Part shown: positions 41,401 to 53,000 of the stretch, one piece after another | How the letters are laid out: every line of letters starts with the position of its first letter | Position numbering within the stretch: the stretch's first letter is position 1 | NCBI GenBank assembly: GCA_022606425.2 | Contig: JAHDVF020000053.1 | Span: forward strand, 1,364,001 to 1,428,000 | Source: Lepidostoma basale | Lineage: Eukaryota > Arthropoda > Insecta > Trichoptera > Lepidostomatidae | Reading direction: 5' to 3' | Length of the DNA: 64,000 bases | Position numbers and translations under genes: made by a program | Notes under the pieces: generated by a model | Database searches by the model: none | What the model saw: the letters and a program-made list of their open reading frames with translations, nothing else | Told to the model about the DNA's origin: nothing

Positions 41401-42044
41401 ATATTATGGGAATTGTTTATATATAAATAAAAATATTATTAAATAAAATAGTTTGTTAACACACGCCCGTATTGTAGGCATAATATGCGATCTCGTAAAG
41501 TTGAAATTGCTTATTGACGCACCAAAGTGAAAGCTAAAAAATATTCGTCAACATAGATCAAAACAAATATTTTAATGCAAAAACTTATATTCTTACCCAT
41601 TGTTAGTATGTTTAGTAGAATTTTCGGGAAAAGTATATTTATCGTTTGTATTTTTTACATTGCATACTTTCTACCGTCATTTGCATGGTGAAGGTAATAG
41701 TATTTTATTCGTATATTATTTGTAAAAGCTAAGATTATAAATCTTTAAAATCACGACAAACATTAATGACTGCTGAACGCACGAAAAAGCTAATGTTGAA
41801 AAAAAAATATACATGATTCATTATTTTTTTTATTGACTACTTATTTTTATATATAAATTTCATCAACCACAGCTATGTTCATATGAAGCATACCAAATAT
41901 TATATCTTAATTTGAGTTTACTTCAACAATCGATCAGTTGATTTTAAATAAAGAGCTGTGAAGATATGAATCAACTTTGTTTTTTTTATCTAATACGAGT
42001 CGAATATTGGGTTGCGCGAGAATATTTATATGCAAATATTAGAT

Positions 42045-42520
42045 CGTTTTCTTCTCCTTCTTCTTCTTCTTCTAGTGCCCTGTCGGGTCCCCCCAACTAT
42101 GGCGATCACCTCGGCGAACCTATCCCTGTCCTGCGCCGCTCGGAACAGCTCCTCCACACTTCGGATGCCGGTCCACTCCCTCACGTTTCGCAGCCAGGAC
42201 ATTTGTCTCCTTCCGGGCCCTCGGTGTCCCTCAACTTTCCCCTCCAATATCAGTTGGAGAAGGTGGTACTTTTCCACACGCATTATATGACCCAGATGTG
42301 AGATCTTTCGAACCTTGATAGTTGATAACAGTTCCCTGTCAACTCTAGCTCACTTCAGGACTTCAGTATTGGTAGCCATGTCTGTCCAGGGAACTCTGAG
42401 CATTCGGCGATGGAGCCACATTTCAAATGCTTCCAGTCTGTTCATTGAGTTAACTTTCAAGGCCTAAGTTTCACACCCGTACAATAAAACAGACCACACA
42501 TAGCATTTGATCATTCTCTG
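42045..42520 (-). mobile_element. RTE-clade LINE, well preserved 3' end
   Basis: Minus strand reads MIKCYVWSVLLYGCETW, LEAFEMWLHRRMLRVPW, LLSTIKVRKISHLGHIMR and then the open frame 42283-42026: LLQLILEGKVEGHRGPGRRQ, MSWLRNVREWTG, ELFRAAQDRDRFAEVIA, ending in an AGAAGAAGAAG tail. One in-frame stop. Another copy of this subfamily is at 44530-44800. Confidence 0.88.
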
Positions 42521-42614
42521 GCGGAGTTTCAAGTTTACGTTAACATTGTAGAAGAGTGATTTCATTTTTGTTTTGACTTTGAAGAATGATTTCATGTTTT
42601 GACTGTCATTACGA

Positions 42615-42665
42615 TCGCTTTGAAAAAATTAAACTATGATGGCATCGAAACCGGCCGACACGAAA
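42615..42665 (+). repeat. Decayed hammerhead core (CCGG type)
   Basis: Plus strand reads CTATGATGGC, ATC, GAAA, CCGG, CC, GACACG. The CTGATGA has lost its G and stem II one arm. Same family as 2497-2518 and 12345-12375. 42670-43445 contains no other feature. Confidence 0.4.
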
Positions 42666-43449
42666 AAGAACAGTAGTTGAAACAAAATAAACTACAAACA
42701 GTGTTAATATAATGAAATTAAAATACTGTTAATTATTAAGTGCATTTATTTAAAATCAGAAACTATACTTATCATGTGTCTTGGTTTATATGAGACTGGA
42801 GAAAGAAATTGTGATTTACCGTTTGAAAATATGGGATTATTGCGTGGTTGTGTTTAATATTATGTAGAAAAGCGGGTTTTGAAATTAGCACTCTTCAGGT
42901 CAAGTTCAATATATAATATATTTGCAATAAAATGTTAAAACATTTTTAAAAAAATCTAACACCGTAAAAACACGTATATCTATATAAAAGCTGACATCCC
43001 AGAAATTAAGAATATCCGTTATGGATTAAGGTAAATTGGGTGTACTTAGTATGGTCACATTAATCCGTGGGTCAATGCACTAAGCTAACTGTTTTGACTG
43101 TCATTACGTCTATAATAAGCCTTATGAGGAGAACGACTGTAATGTGCAGCTTTGCCGAGAAATTGAATACAATTAACCTTTAAATATTCCAGAGATAATT
43201 ATAAGTTAGAATACATGTATGCTGTGACAGCAATCCTGTACCGTAATTCACAATTCCGAATAATTATTTGGATACAAGCCGTATCAACAAGTTATTCTTT
43301 GCGCATTCTGATGAGCGACTACTGCCGTTATCGTGGAATTTATTGTTCTCTCTTGAAACAAACTGTTATCTTGGTGAATGAGATACCTGTTCCCCATTGC
43401 ATATTCCCTGGTAACCACATATTGTCTGTCCACAGATGGAAATAAACGA

Positions 43450-43900
43450 TATAATGGATTTGGACCTTCTAGCATACGGAGGATAAGGGCTTGTAACTAT
43501 TGATCTTACCTCTAATGAGAACGCCGTAGAAATGGTGATTTGATAAGATAGTGGATGAATGTCTTGGCTCAATAGAATTAGGCGAATTTTTCGCATACTT
43601 TATAACTTGTCAGCTTGTCTCCATCCACTGCTGGACGCAAGCCTCTTCACCCACACGCCATCCCTCTCGGTCTCTCGCCAGTGTTCTCCAGGTCCTTCCC
43701 GCCGTCCGCACAATATCATCGCTTCACCTGGTAGACTGTCTCCCAATACTTCTCCGGCCCAACCTTGACCTCCATTCAGTAACCCTCTGGCTCCATCTTC
43801 CACCATCCCATCGGCACATGTGTCCAGCACATTGCATTCATACTCGCAATGCGTATCCCTATATCGGTGACCCTGGTGCGTCTTCTAATCTCCATGTTGG
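43450..43900 (-). repeat. SINE-like piece plus LINE-like fragment
   Basis: 43450-43555 has GGACCTTCTAGCATACGGAG and AATGGTGATTTGAT, a distant relative of the SINE-like repeat at 38.5 and 40.4 kb. 43600-43830 has a 76-codon minus-strand frame including a WRQADKL end, resembling spacer sequences of RTE LINEs. Neither is coding now. Confidence 0.5.
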
Positions 43901-43904
43901 TTAT

Positions 43905-44130
43905 ATGGTATCTAAGTGAGATACCCAACATGGATCTTTCCATGGCATTGTGCAACTTTAATTTTGTGCATTGCTTCTTTAGTCAAAATCCATGTCTCGC
44001 ATCCAAAGGTCATCACAGATAACACAAACTGCTCCAGCACTTTATTTTTTTTTAATTTTGTGACATGTCCGACTTGAAGATGTTGCCCAGCCTTCCGAAT
44101 GCAGACCAACCGATCTGTATTCTCATATCA
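43905..44130 (-). mobile_element. RTE-clade LINE fragment
   Basis: Minus-strand frame 44109-43912 reads RLVCIRKAGQ-like start, VLEQFVLSVMTFGCETWILT and HKIKVAQCHGKIHVGYLT, the YGxETW zone of RTE reverse transcriptase. Truncated on both sides. 44131-44525 is otherwise featureless. Confidence 0.7.
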
Positions 44131-44529
44131 ATCTCCTTTATCCAATTTATATACGAGTATGTATAGGTAACATATATTCGCGTGGTATATTTTCTTTCAG
44201 TTTGGGGGGGGGCTCCGCAACTCTCGGAGATTAAAACCAAATCTTAAATATTTCACCCCATAAATAATATATATGGAGGATATTAATAATGAAATTGTAT
44301 CTTTCTTGAGTATCGTTAATTATTATTTCCGGGAAAATGAAACCACAGTATAAATACAAAGATAATTGTCATACATGTTATAATGCATCAAGATGGTCAC
44401 GGTTTAAACCTGACTCCGGAAATAAATATATTCTGATGGGAAAAGTACATGAGCTGAAGAATTGTTTACTTTTGATACATCATGGTAATCAAAACGTATG
44501 ATGAAAATATTGTCGTAGTATAAGCCAAT

Positions 44530-44800
44530 TATTCTTCTTCTTCATGTGTCATTCATGACTACCATTTGAAAGTGCATATTCTTGTCTTGCGCATTTCTAA
44601 ATAGTTCCTCAACTGTTCCAATCCCAGTCCAGTCACGAATGTTCCGGAGCCAAGAGATCCGTCTTCTCCCCACAACTCGACGACCCTCTATTTTGCCCTT
44701 AATGATCAAATGCAACAGCTCGTATGTACTTTTCTCCACTAAGCAAGTGACCCAAGTAGGACACCTTCCGGACCTTGATATCAATCAGCAATTATCATTG
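44530..44800 (-). mobile_element. RTE-clade LINE, 3' end
   Basis: Minus-strand frame 44784-44542 reads LLHLIIKGKIEGRRVVGRRR, ISWLRNIRDWTGIGTVEELF and RNAQDKN, ending in an AGAAGAAG tail at 44531-44541. Same subfamily as 42045-42520. Confidence 0.88.
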
Positions 44801-45120
44801 CTTATTGATTGCTGTGGTTTTCATTTTGTAAAACTCCATTTTAAATAATAATGTAAAAGCGATTGTTTTGTCGATTTTAAAGAGATTTATTATTATTATT
44901 TATGTATAAAGATATAAATACTTGTTATAAATTTGTTTCGCCTAGCGAGGGTATTCTCAAACTCAGCCGTGACCGTCTTGATATAATCGTAAACGAGTTT
45001 GAGAATGCCCTCGTAAGGCGAAACAAAAATTTAACAAGTATTTATATTTTTATATATAAATATAAAAAAAATCTCTGTAAAACCGACAAAATAAGCGCGT
45101 TCACATTATAATTTAATTAT
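44800..45120. repeat. Fold-back element with TTTCGCC centre
   Basis: Outer arms include GTTTTGTCGATTTTAAAGAG and the near complement CTCTGTAAAACCGACAAAAT; inner arms ATACTTGTTATAAATTTGTT and the complement around 45025-45045. Both sides carry GGCGAAAC preceded by TTTGAGAAT and CCCTCG. It is a variant of the hammerhead-derived module in which the CTGATGA position reads TTGAGAA. Confidence 0.7.
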
Positions 45121-45169
45121 CATTGCAGTGGTTAGAACAAAATTAAGACTCGGACACTCTCAGCCGCCA

Positions 45170-45345
45170 CAGGAGCCCAAAATCGATCCTTCCTCAGAGG
45201 AATACTGCTTGCCACACATAGAAAACCTTCGCGTAAATCAAAAACCCATTAAATCACCATTTCAACAATGTTTCCATCCATGACGTATGTGAAAAAGCCA
45301 ATAGAGCTGAAACTCCGTATGCCAGAAGTTCAAGTCATTTTCAAA
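45170..45345 (+). repeat. SINE-like repeat, diverged copy
   Basis: Contains AAATCACCATTTCAACAATG, AATAGAGCTGAAACTCC and CCAGAAGTTCAAGTC, a relative of the blocks at 38.5, 40.4 and 43.5 kb. Confidence 0.55.
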
Positions 45346-47010
45346 ATTATATCTATAGAAATATTTCACTTTTAAATACATGTTAAAATATTATAATCAT
45401 ACATAATTTAAAACAATCGAAAACACCGCTGAAATAAATAAACTTTTTCCATTAAAGGAATTATTTGAATAAATGCATTTTCATATTTAAAATTTATAAG
45501 ATATTAAATTATGCACATTCTCATGATTCATTTCATTCGATCGGTTTACTTATAGACAATACGATATAATTTAATTGATGGCAATTAGAGCGTAATCATC
45601 TTCGCGATAATGAAACTTACTGGCTACAATAATAAGTATGTTCGACCATCATTGCAACAAATAAAGTTATGTAGGTTGGTGAAAGAAACACTAATTTATA
45701 GAACATGTCAAACGTGTCCTAGTTTGACCCAATTTCCCCTTTGACGATGGTCACCGCATTCTTTCGCGGGTGACGTGATGTTTGAATCTTATTGGAAAAT
45801 ATTTTGAAACAATACTAACATATAGATGTATTCATATCATTAGACAGACTATTTTTTAAATATATCAATTTTGTGATAACAATTCGGAGTGTCCTTTATG
45901 ACACTAGTTATGTGTGTACTTATTTTATTTAAAAAAAAACTTAACTTTCCGGATATCCGCATGAGAAAGTGGTTTGCCGCGTCATTCAAAATTCATTTGT
46001 TAGCTTCGGCAAACCCATGATGAGTAAGAAACCGTTGGACACAGGAAAAACAAAACGGACTCGTTTTTTCGTGCATTCTTTTTATAAAATCGATGTGAGT
46101 TATGGAGCTCCGTCGAATTGTCGAGTAGCGGCACATGTTGTCTCTTCATTAGATGGGGAAATATTTCAGTAGGTACCTACAAACGCATAACTGTACCTTG
46201 GCAGGCGGTCATTTAACCCAACATCTGATACACGGATAATTTCTGAGCTTCGGGTACACGGCTCACTTACAACTCTTTTAAAAAGGAATGTTATTGAAAA
46301 TTTCGCGATCAGACAAGTAACTTTAAACAACGGTATTTTATGCGATTACTCATAACAAAAATGCATATTGACCTCCTTCCGATTAACAATATTTATACAG
46401 TATTCTAATGATTAAATTTATTGCAGATATTTACGTGAAATATAAATATTTGAAATAAAATGTTTCATAAAAATATACTTTTTACAATGTTTAAAATAAA
46501 TATACAATATGTTTTATTAAATGAAATGTTCACGCAACTATTACATAGGATTATGAAATTACTTACCCGTATTTTTTTCATTAAATTATTATTTAATTTC
46601 ATAGCACGAAAAAAACAGTTACTTTTATTAGGGTTCAAACGAATACACAAAAGCACAAATTTTAAATTAAAATGTTTACTGACTTTCGAAGTTTGATCAT
46701 TGTTTTGTGATAAATTTAAATTACACTAAGTTACACCTCGGTTCTTAACTAATGGTAGCTTGTCTTTCAAGTAAGACGGTATTTTGAAGAACTCGAATCA
46801 TCAGCAAGAACGTATTTTGTAAACCTCAAGTAACGGGACATGCGCGATACACGTTCGTGTTCATATGTACGGTATGTACCTGTTCCTCACTTCACATTGA
46901 ACCATTTGGTACTCACTTTATACATGACATGACATTCGGTAATATGTTGCTACTAGCGCCATCTCTGAGTGCAAAGGGGCTTTAATAACAATGCTGAAGT
47001 TGGTGCAAAC
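45346..47010. other. Intergenic region upstream of MTF-1
   Basis: Mostly AT-rich. Open frames at 45969-46172 and 46460-46696 have no family resemblance. 46720-47010 is the probable promoter and 5' leader of MTF-1: base composition becomes more balanced from about 46850. No TATA box is evident. Confidence 0.5.
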
Positions 47011-50000
47011 ATGGCCGCGTGGCCGAGCGGGTTAGAGGATTCTGCCATAAAAATTGAAACAATTGAAAATATTTACGTTTCACATCATTTACAAGACTGC
47101 ATTGACGATAGTTTAGATCTTTCGGAATTTGAAAAAGCCTTCGATGAAATACCTGTCACCTGTGCTTCGGGAGAAAATAGTCTCAAAAGAGAGGTGACGT
47201 CTGATGAGAAATTGGAAACCGAATCAGATTCTCTTTTAAATAAAGATGAAAAGAAAAAAAGAAGGTTCGTAACACATAATACTATATTTTAAATATTATA
47301 TGGTATTTCTAAAACTTTTTGAAGTAATCTTTATTTTGACAGTTGTGTGGATTTATTCTATAAGCAGACGTAAATAACATCTAGTCTTCTCTTTTACTCT
47401 TATGCTGTTTTATATGTTTTCCCTTTTGCACGTAGAATTTCTGATTCCAATTAAGTTTTTGTTAAAAATATCTTCTAATGCCCATATTTATCAAGGATTG
47501 AATATCATTATAAAAATTTTCGAGATACGCTGTATTTTTAAATATTATTAAGCGAGTATGACATAATAAACATATTTAAAAAAAAACAGTACATTTGTTT
47601 CCATGTTAGAAGGGCAAAAATAAATATAAAAACGTTATTATTTTAATGGTTTGTTGATTATTTGACCTATGACTATTGTTTTGTTTATTTTCTCAGTAAT
47701 GTAAAGTTTGTATAATGCTTTTAATTATTGGATTTGCGTTAGTTGGTGTTTATTTATCAATTAATGCTTTCATGTTTCCAGTATTTCTCTTAATTTCTTG
47801 GTCCTATGCCAATATAGCATTTTGTAGTATAGTGATCCTAAAAACGTTTATTCTTGCTATGTGATGTCATTCTATTTCGAATTTTTTGAATAACATCGGA
47901 CATTGTTTTAAATGTTTCATCCCTAAATGTGATCCATTGTTCCAAATTTATGATCAAATCATGTGGTGTTTAGGAATGCTTTTTATATGCATACATATTA
48001 GTGTTATTATAGAAAATATACGACTAGTGTTTTAAGTGTGCATGGAATGTGTTGATATTTTTGGTATTTCCAAAAAAAATTCAACACCAAATTCTAAATT
48101 GTCTATCAATCAATCAACAGTGGTGCTAACTAAGCTTGTGTGTTTATTGATTAATATATTTATATGATTTCATTTCAAACAATTAAATCATAATTGTGAG
48201 AGACACCTAGGTATATTTTCAGTAAACTTTATATATTGATAAATAATTTTATGATGCATTGAGATGCTTATTTAAAATGTTAATATTTTTTAAATCGCCT
48301 CTATTTTGTATTTGAAATTAATGTTATTGTGTACATTTATATTTTTATTTTTTTTAAACATTATTTATTGTTTCTTGGACAATAATGTAAAACTCCATAT
48401 TAAATAATTAATATAAATGAAAACATCTGTCTTCTAGGAGTTTTATTAAATTTTAGATGGAATGTGTAAAATGTCATTTGATAATGCCTTAGAAGGGCGA
48501 AACATGCCATTCCATATAAAAATTAACAAAACTCCTAGAAGAAAAACATTTTCATTTATATTATTATAATTATTATGTTAACAGTTAATTTATTGTTTCT
48601 TAAACAATACTCTATATCAAATAATTAATTTGAATGAAAACATCTGTTTTCTAGTAGTTTTATTATATTTATGAATGACATGTTTCGCCTTTCTAAGGCA
48701 TTATCAATGATATTAATGATTACATTTGATTTAAGACATTATCAATGATCACATTTGATAATGCCCTAGAAAGGTAAAACATTTCATTCCCATAACTATA
48801 ATAAAACTACTAGAAAACATATGTTTTCATTCATATTAATTATTTAATATGGAGTATTGTTCAAGAAACAATAAATGAACTGTTAACAGAATAATTAATA
48901 TAAATGAAAATGTCTGTCTTCTAGGAGTTTTGTTAATTTTTATATGGAATGGCGTGTTTCGCCCTTCTAAGGCATTCCTTAGAAGGGCGAGACATTATCA
49001 ACGATCACATTTGATAATGCCCTAGAAAGGCGAAACATGTCATTTCCATAACTTCTAATAAGACTACTAGAAAACAGACGTTTTCGTTCATATTAATTAT
49101 TTAACAGTTAGTATTTCTTAATTAATATTTTTATTATGTGATATATTATGAACTCCCTCCAAAACTCAATTTTGCATATGCTATATATTAAGAATATTCC
49201 ATAACTTTGATTTCAGAATATTGGAACAGCCGGAGCAGCGGGCAGGCGAGATATTCTTGTCCATTGACCCTCCCTTGTCTGACTCTACCATGCCACAGTC
49301 TCCAAACCATACAACCATCATCATCAGGACCAAGACGGAGCCAGACAACTCCGCCAGTGACCTGAATGCCATCGGCAGGTTCAGCTGCGACCAAGGCGGC
49401 TGTGCCAGGACTTACAGCACTTTAGGAAATCTTCGAACACACATTAAAACCCACAAAGGTGTGTATTTTCTTTTTATTAACTGAATCAAATGATTGTTAA
49501 ATTTTCAATTATGGTTTATGATTTTTTAAATTTTCAAATGGTAACATATACTGATCTTTTTCAAATATTTATTTTTGTTACCATGAACAATGCTAGCTGA
49601 CTTATTAGATTTTTTCTGTTGAAGTATATATTTTTTAAATTTTCATGTGAGGCATTCGCTTTGAGGTTTGACATTTTAAACTTATAGATATAAAATAATA
49701 AAACATTTGGTATTTAACCACGGTATGGTTATTGTAATTGATGCCAACAAGTTTCGTTTGGACCCAAGATTCATCAGGGCAATATAACAACTGTTATTTT
49801 AGTGAGTTTTAGTTATTACATTGTCCCGATGAAGCTTGGGTCCAAGTTAAACTAGTTGGCATCCATTATAATAACCATACCGTAGTTAAATACAGTGTTT
49901 CATTATTTTATATCTATAAGTTTTCTCAATTTGTGTAAATTTTTATAATAAATTAAAACAAGAAGTAAACCCTAGAGTTTTTCTTCTTCAGAAATTGAAT

Positions 50001-53000
50001 GAAAGTATAAGCCCAGTCATTTTTGACTCTGTTTATTGTAAGCTTTAAAATGAGAACTTAGAATTCTTTTAAATTAAAAATATATATATATCTTAAGCAT
50101 ATTTTCGTATTCAGTAATAATTGCTTTAGAGTATTTATACATCAGAACACCGTTGGTATTTAAATACATTTATTTCATTTCACGCTGCGCAAACAGATTC
50201 CCAGAGGTAATTTATTACTAATGTGATTCTACTTGTTAGATAATATGAGAGGTATGAAAGTAAAGACTTTTGAACTAATAATATGGAAATTTGTCGCTTA
50301 TTATGCAGAAAATCATATTAATGATCATAACAAGGGATATATTTGATTAAAAGTAAAAGGCATTTTTACAATTCTTCTGTGACATAATAAATGGTAATTT
50401 TTTGCAAATGTATTTTTAGTATTGGTTTACATTGTTGTAGAGATCTTTTTTCACAAAAAATAAATCTGTAATTCAAAGTAGTTTCTATATTAAATTCTCC
50501 ATTTCTAATACATTTATAAAAGTAGTTATTGGAAACAAGAATTTATCAATGAAAGCGAAAATGGCCGTTCACAATGGAGTTCTGGTTCCAACCCTTATGT
50601 ATGGAGGCGAAGCATGGAACTGGCAGAAGAAAGATGAGAGCAGAATAAATGCGGTAGAGATGAGGTCCCTAAGACGTATGTGTGGTAGAACGATGTATGA
50701 CAGAATCTCAAATGCTGATATTAGGAAGGAATGTAGAGCGAAATAAGGTATTATGAACAAAATTATGAAAGGTTCGCTGCGTTGGTTCGGACATATGGAG
50801 CGCATGGGTGAAGAAAGAATGGTTAAAAAAGTATACGTTAACAATGTAAATGGAGTAAGGAGTTGAGGTAGACCGAGGAAAACATGGCATGACCAAATTA
50901 ATCAAATATTAAAAGTTGGTCATGTCAGAAGCCGGAAGAATCGACGTGCGTGCATGACTCGATGTATGAATGTGGAGGAAGCTAGAGAGGTGTGCCAGGA
51001 TAGAGTAGTGTGGCGGTCCATTCTCTCTGCCTACCCCTGCGGGGAAACGGCGTGATAGTTTTGTTGTTGTTGTTGTTAGAGTTAATTTAAAAAAAAAATT
51101 CATTAAACTGTTGCTTTATTTAATAGTTTGTGATGTTAATTGACATTTATTGTTTCTTAAACAATGATGTAAATAAATACTGATGTTTATTGATATTCAT
51201 TGTTACTTGAACAATGCTATATAGTGTCAATGAAAACATTTGTTTCATGTCCATTCAACAAAGTGGGTATCCATAAAACTTCTAGAAAATTGATGTTTAC
51301 GTAAATATTAGATGCTGAATGTTTTATTACTTTTATACCCCTCATATAATGTTTACAATTTGTTGATCATTTGGTTCTTATTTGTCTTTTATATTTAAGT
51401 AGGTTAAAATAATACAGGTTTTCCTAAATTACTTATGTTTCCCAAAATAAAGAAATCCATGTTACAAATAAGTTTTCTGTAAAAACATAATAGATACGAT
51501 CTTACCTGGAAACATCAGTAATTTTAGGAACTCCTTTTAAAATTATCTTTGTATTCTTTTAAATTATTATGTATAATATAAATTTATTTAAAATTTCACT
51601 TTTAAACCTTCATTAGTTTTTAAGTTCAATATTAGAAACAATTCAGATTTTACTAAATTTAGAACATGGTTTTGTAAAACTCCGTTATAAATTATAATGT
51701 AAATGTATAAAAAATAAAATAGATAAAATAATCGCGTTTACATTATAATTTATTGTCGTTTACATCAGAATTGAGTAATTATTATTTAATTTTCAATGAT
51801 CCTGAAAAGTTTCTAGTATGTAATTTGTTTTACTAACTTATTTATGAGTGTGGTAAAATAATATATCTTTTTATTATAGTTTACATAATATATATATTTT
51901 TTTTTTCCAAAAGTAACGTTTACATTTCTCTAATTCCCCTTATTACCGAAAGAATCTTTGGTATACATGCACTGCATCACACTAGATATTATATTCCGAG
52001 TTCTTTTATAGGAATATTCAGCTTTCTTAATTAATGTGTCTACAGATACTCGATGAATCAATTACCTTGTTTTGTAAACGGTTTTGAAAACGCTCCGATG
52101 TGGAACCTTTTAGAGAGATTGGGAGGATCGGGAGAGTTTACTAAATGGCTGGAGTTTCTGTGGACACGAGCTGCGGATGAGAGTGAGTGGAGCCTAGCGC
52201 AGAATCGGTTGGATCGCGTTATTTATTCATTACCAACATTTTAAGACGGAAGTTGGCTCTGTCGTTTAATTATTATTTGCACAAAGTTATTATGATTTTG
52301 CTCTTGACTCTAAAATGTGATTTTATCATTTTGTTTTTAACATTCTGCATATTGCTATATGTTTTAAATACTTTCTTATTTATCATTTTATGGCTGTCAC
52401 AAACCAAATTGTTTTTCCTGGGAAATGTAGCATATATTGAGTTTATATAAAACAATTCTCAAAATTTTCTTTAATATAATTTCAGCTATCATCAAAACAA
52501 AAACATTCAAATAAATTGATAACTTAGCATGCCTACAAAAAGAACTCAACTATAAGTGCTTAAATAATTTGATTGCTTGATAAATGATGTCACATACAAA
52601 TTTCTAAAGCTTTTGTATTGTTTTATATATAATATATAAAAAAAAATCATTGGAAATGCTGTGTATGTATATGAACTATTTTATTTGTATATTTTTGCCT
52701 ACTTCACGCTCATGATATGAAAGTGTTCATATTTTATTTTATAGAGTGTTTGATTTGCTCTCTTCTATTTAAAAGTTCCCACTCATCCAAACATTTCTTA
52801 TGAATAAGACATTAAGATTCTTCGGCGAGTTAATTAATTCGCTGACAAGAGGGAATGATTTCTTCAAAGAAATGGCACCGCGTCCAGTTATTTATGGTGC
52901 ATGTTCACTGTATATTATCATATGTTCGTTTGTCTAACAAATAAATATATTTAAATAAATCTGCCTAAATAAATACCTGTTTTAAATCATGTTAAATGAA

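Larger units (their letters stand above)
40160..41830 (+). repeat. Direct repeat pair, about 190 bp, 1.43 kb apart
   Basis: The segment 40170-40375 (TATGTTTAGTAGAATTTTCG to GAACGCACGAAAAAGCTAAT) recurs at 41605-41810 with small differences. The fold-back, MITE and SINE-like pieces lie between the two. Either a segmental duplication or the two ends of a larger element; the ends show no TG-CA termini that would make it an obvious LTR pair. Confidence 0.65.

Noticed and set aside
45969..46172. 67-codon frame upstream of MTF-1
   Set aside because: No domain, no splice partner seen and ordinary length for chance.
46967..46973. TGCACTC (reverse strand), matching the metal response element core TGCRCNC upstream of MTF-1
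   Set aside because: A single 7-mer with no GGCCC extension is expected often by chance; no autoregulation claim is made.
47020..47031. TGGCCGAGCGGG, a match to a tRNA A box, at the MTF-1 start
   Set aside because: No B box or tRNA fold follows; the bases encode the start of the MTF-1 protein.
52053..52244. 63-codon frame in MTF-1 intron 2
   Set aside because: No fitting splice sites for the MTF-1 frame and no recognised domain; MTF-1 fingers 1 and 2 join correctly without it.
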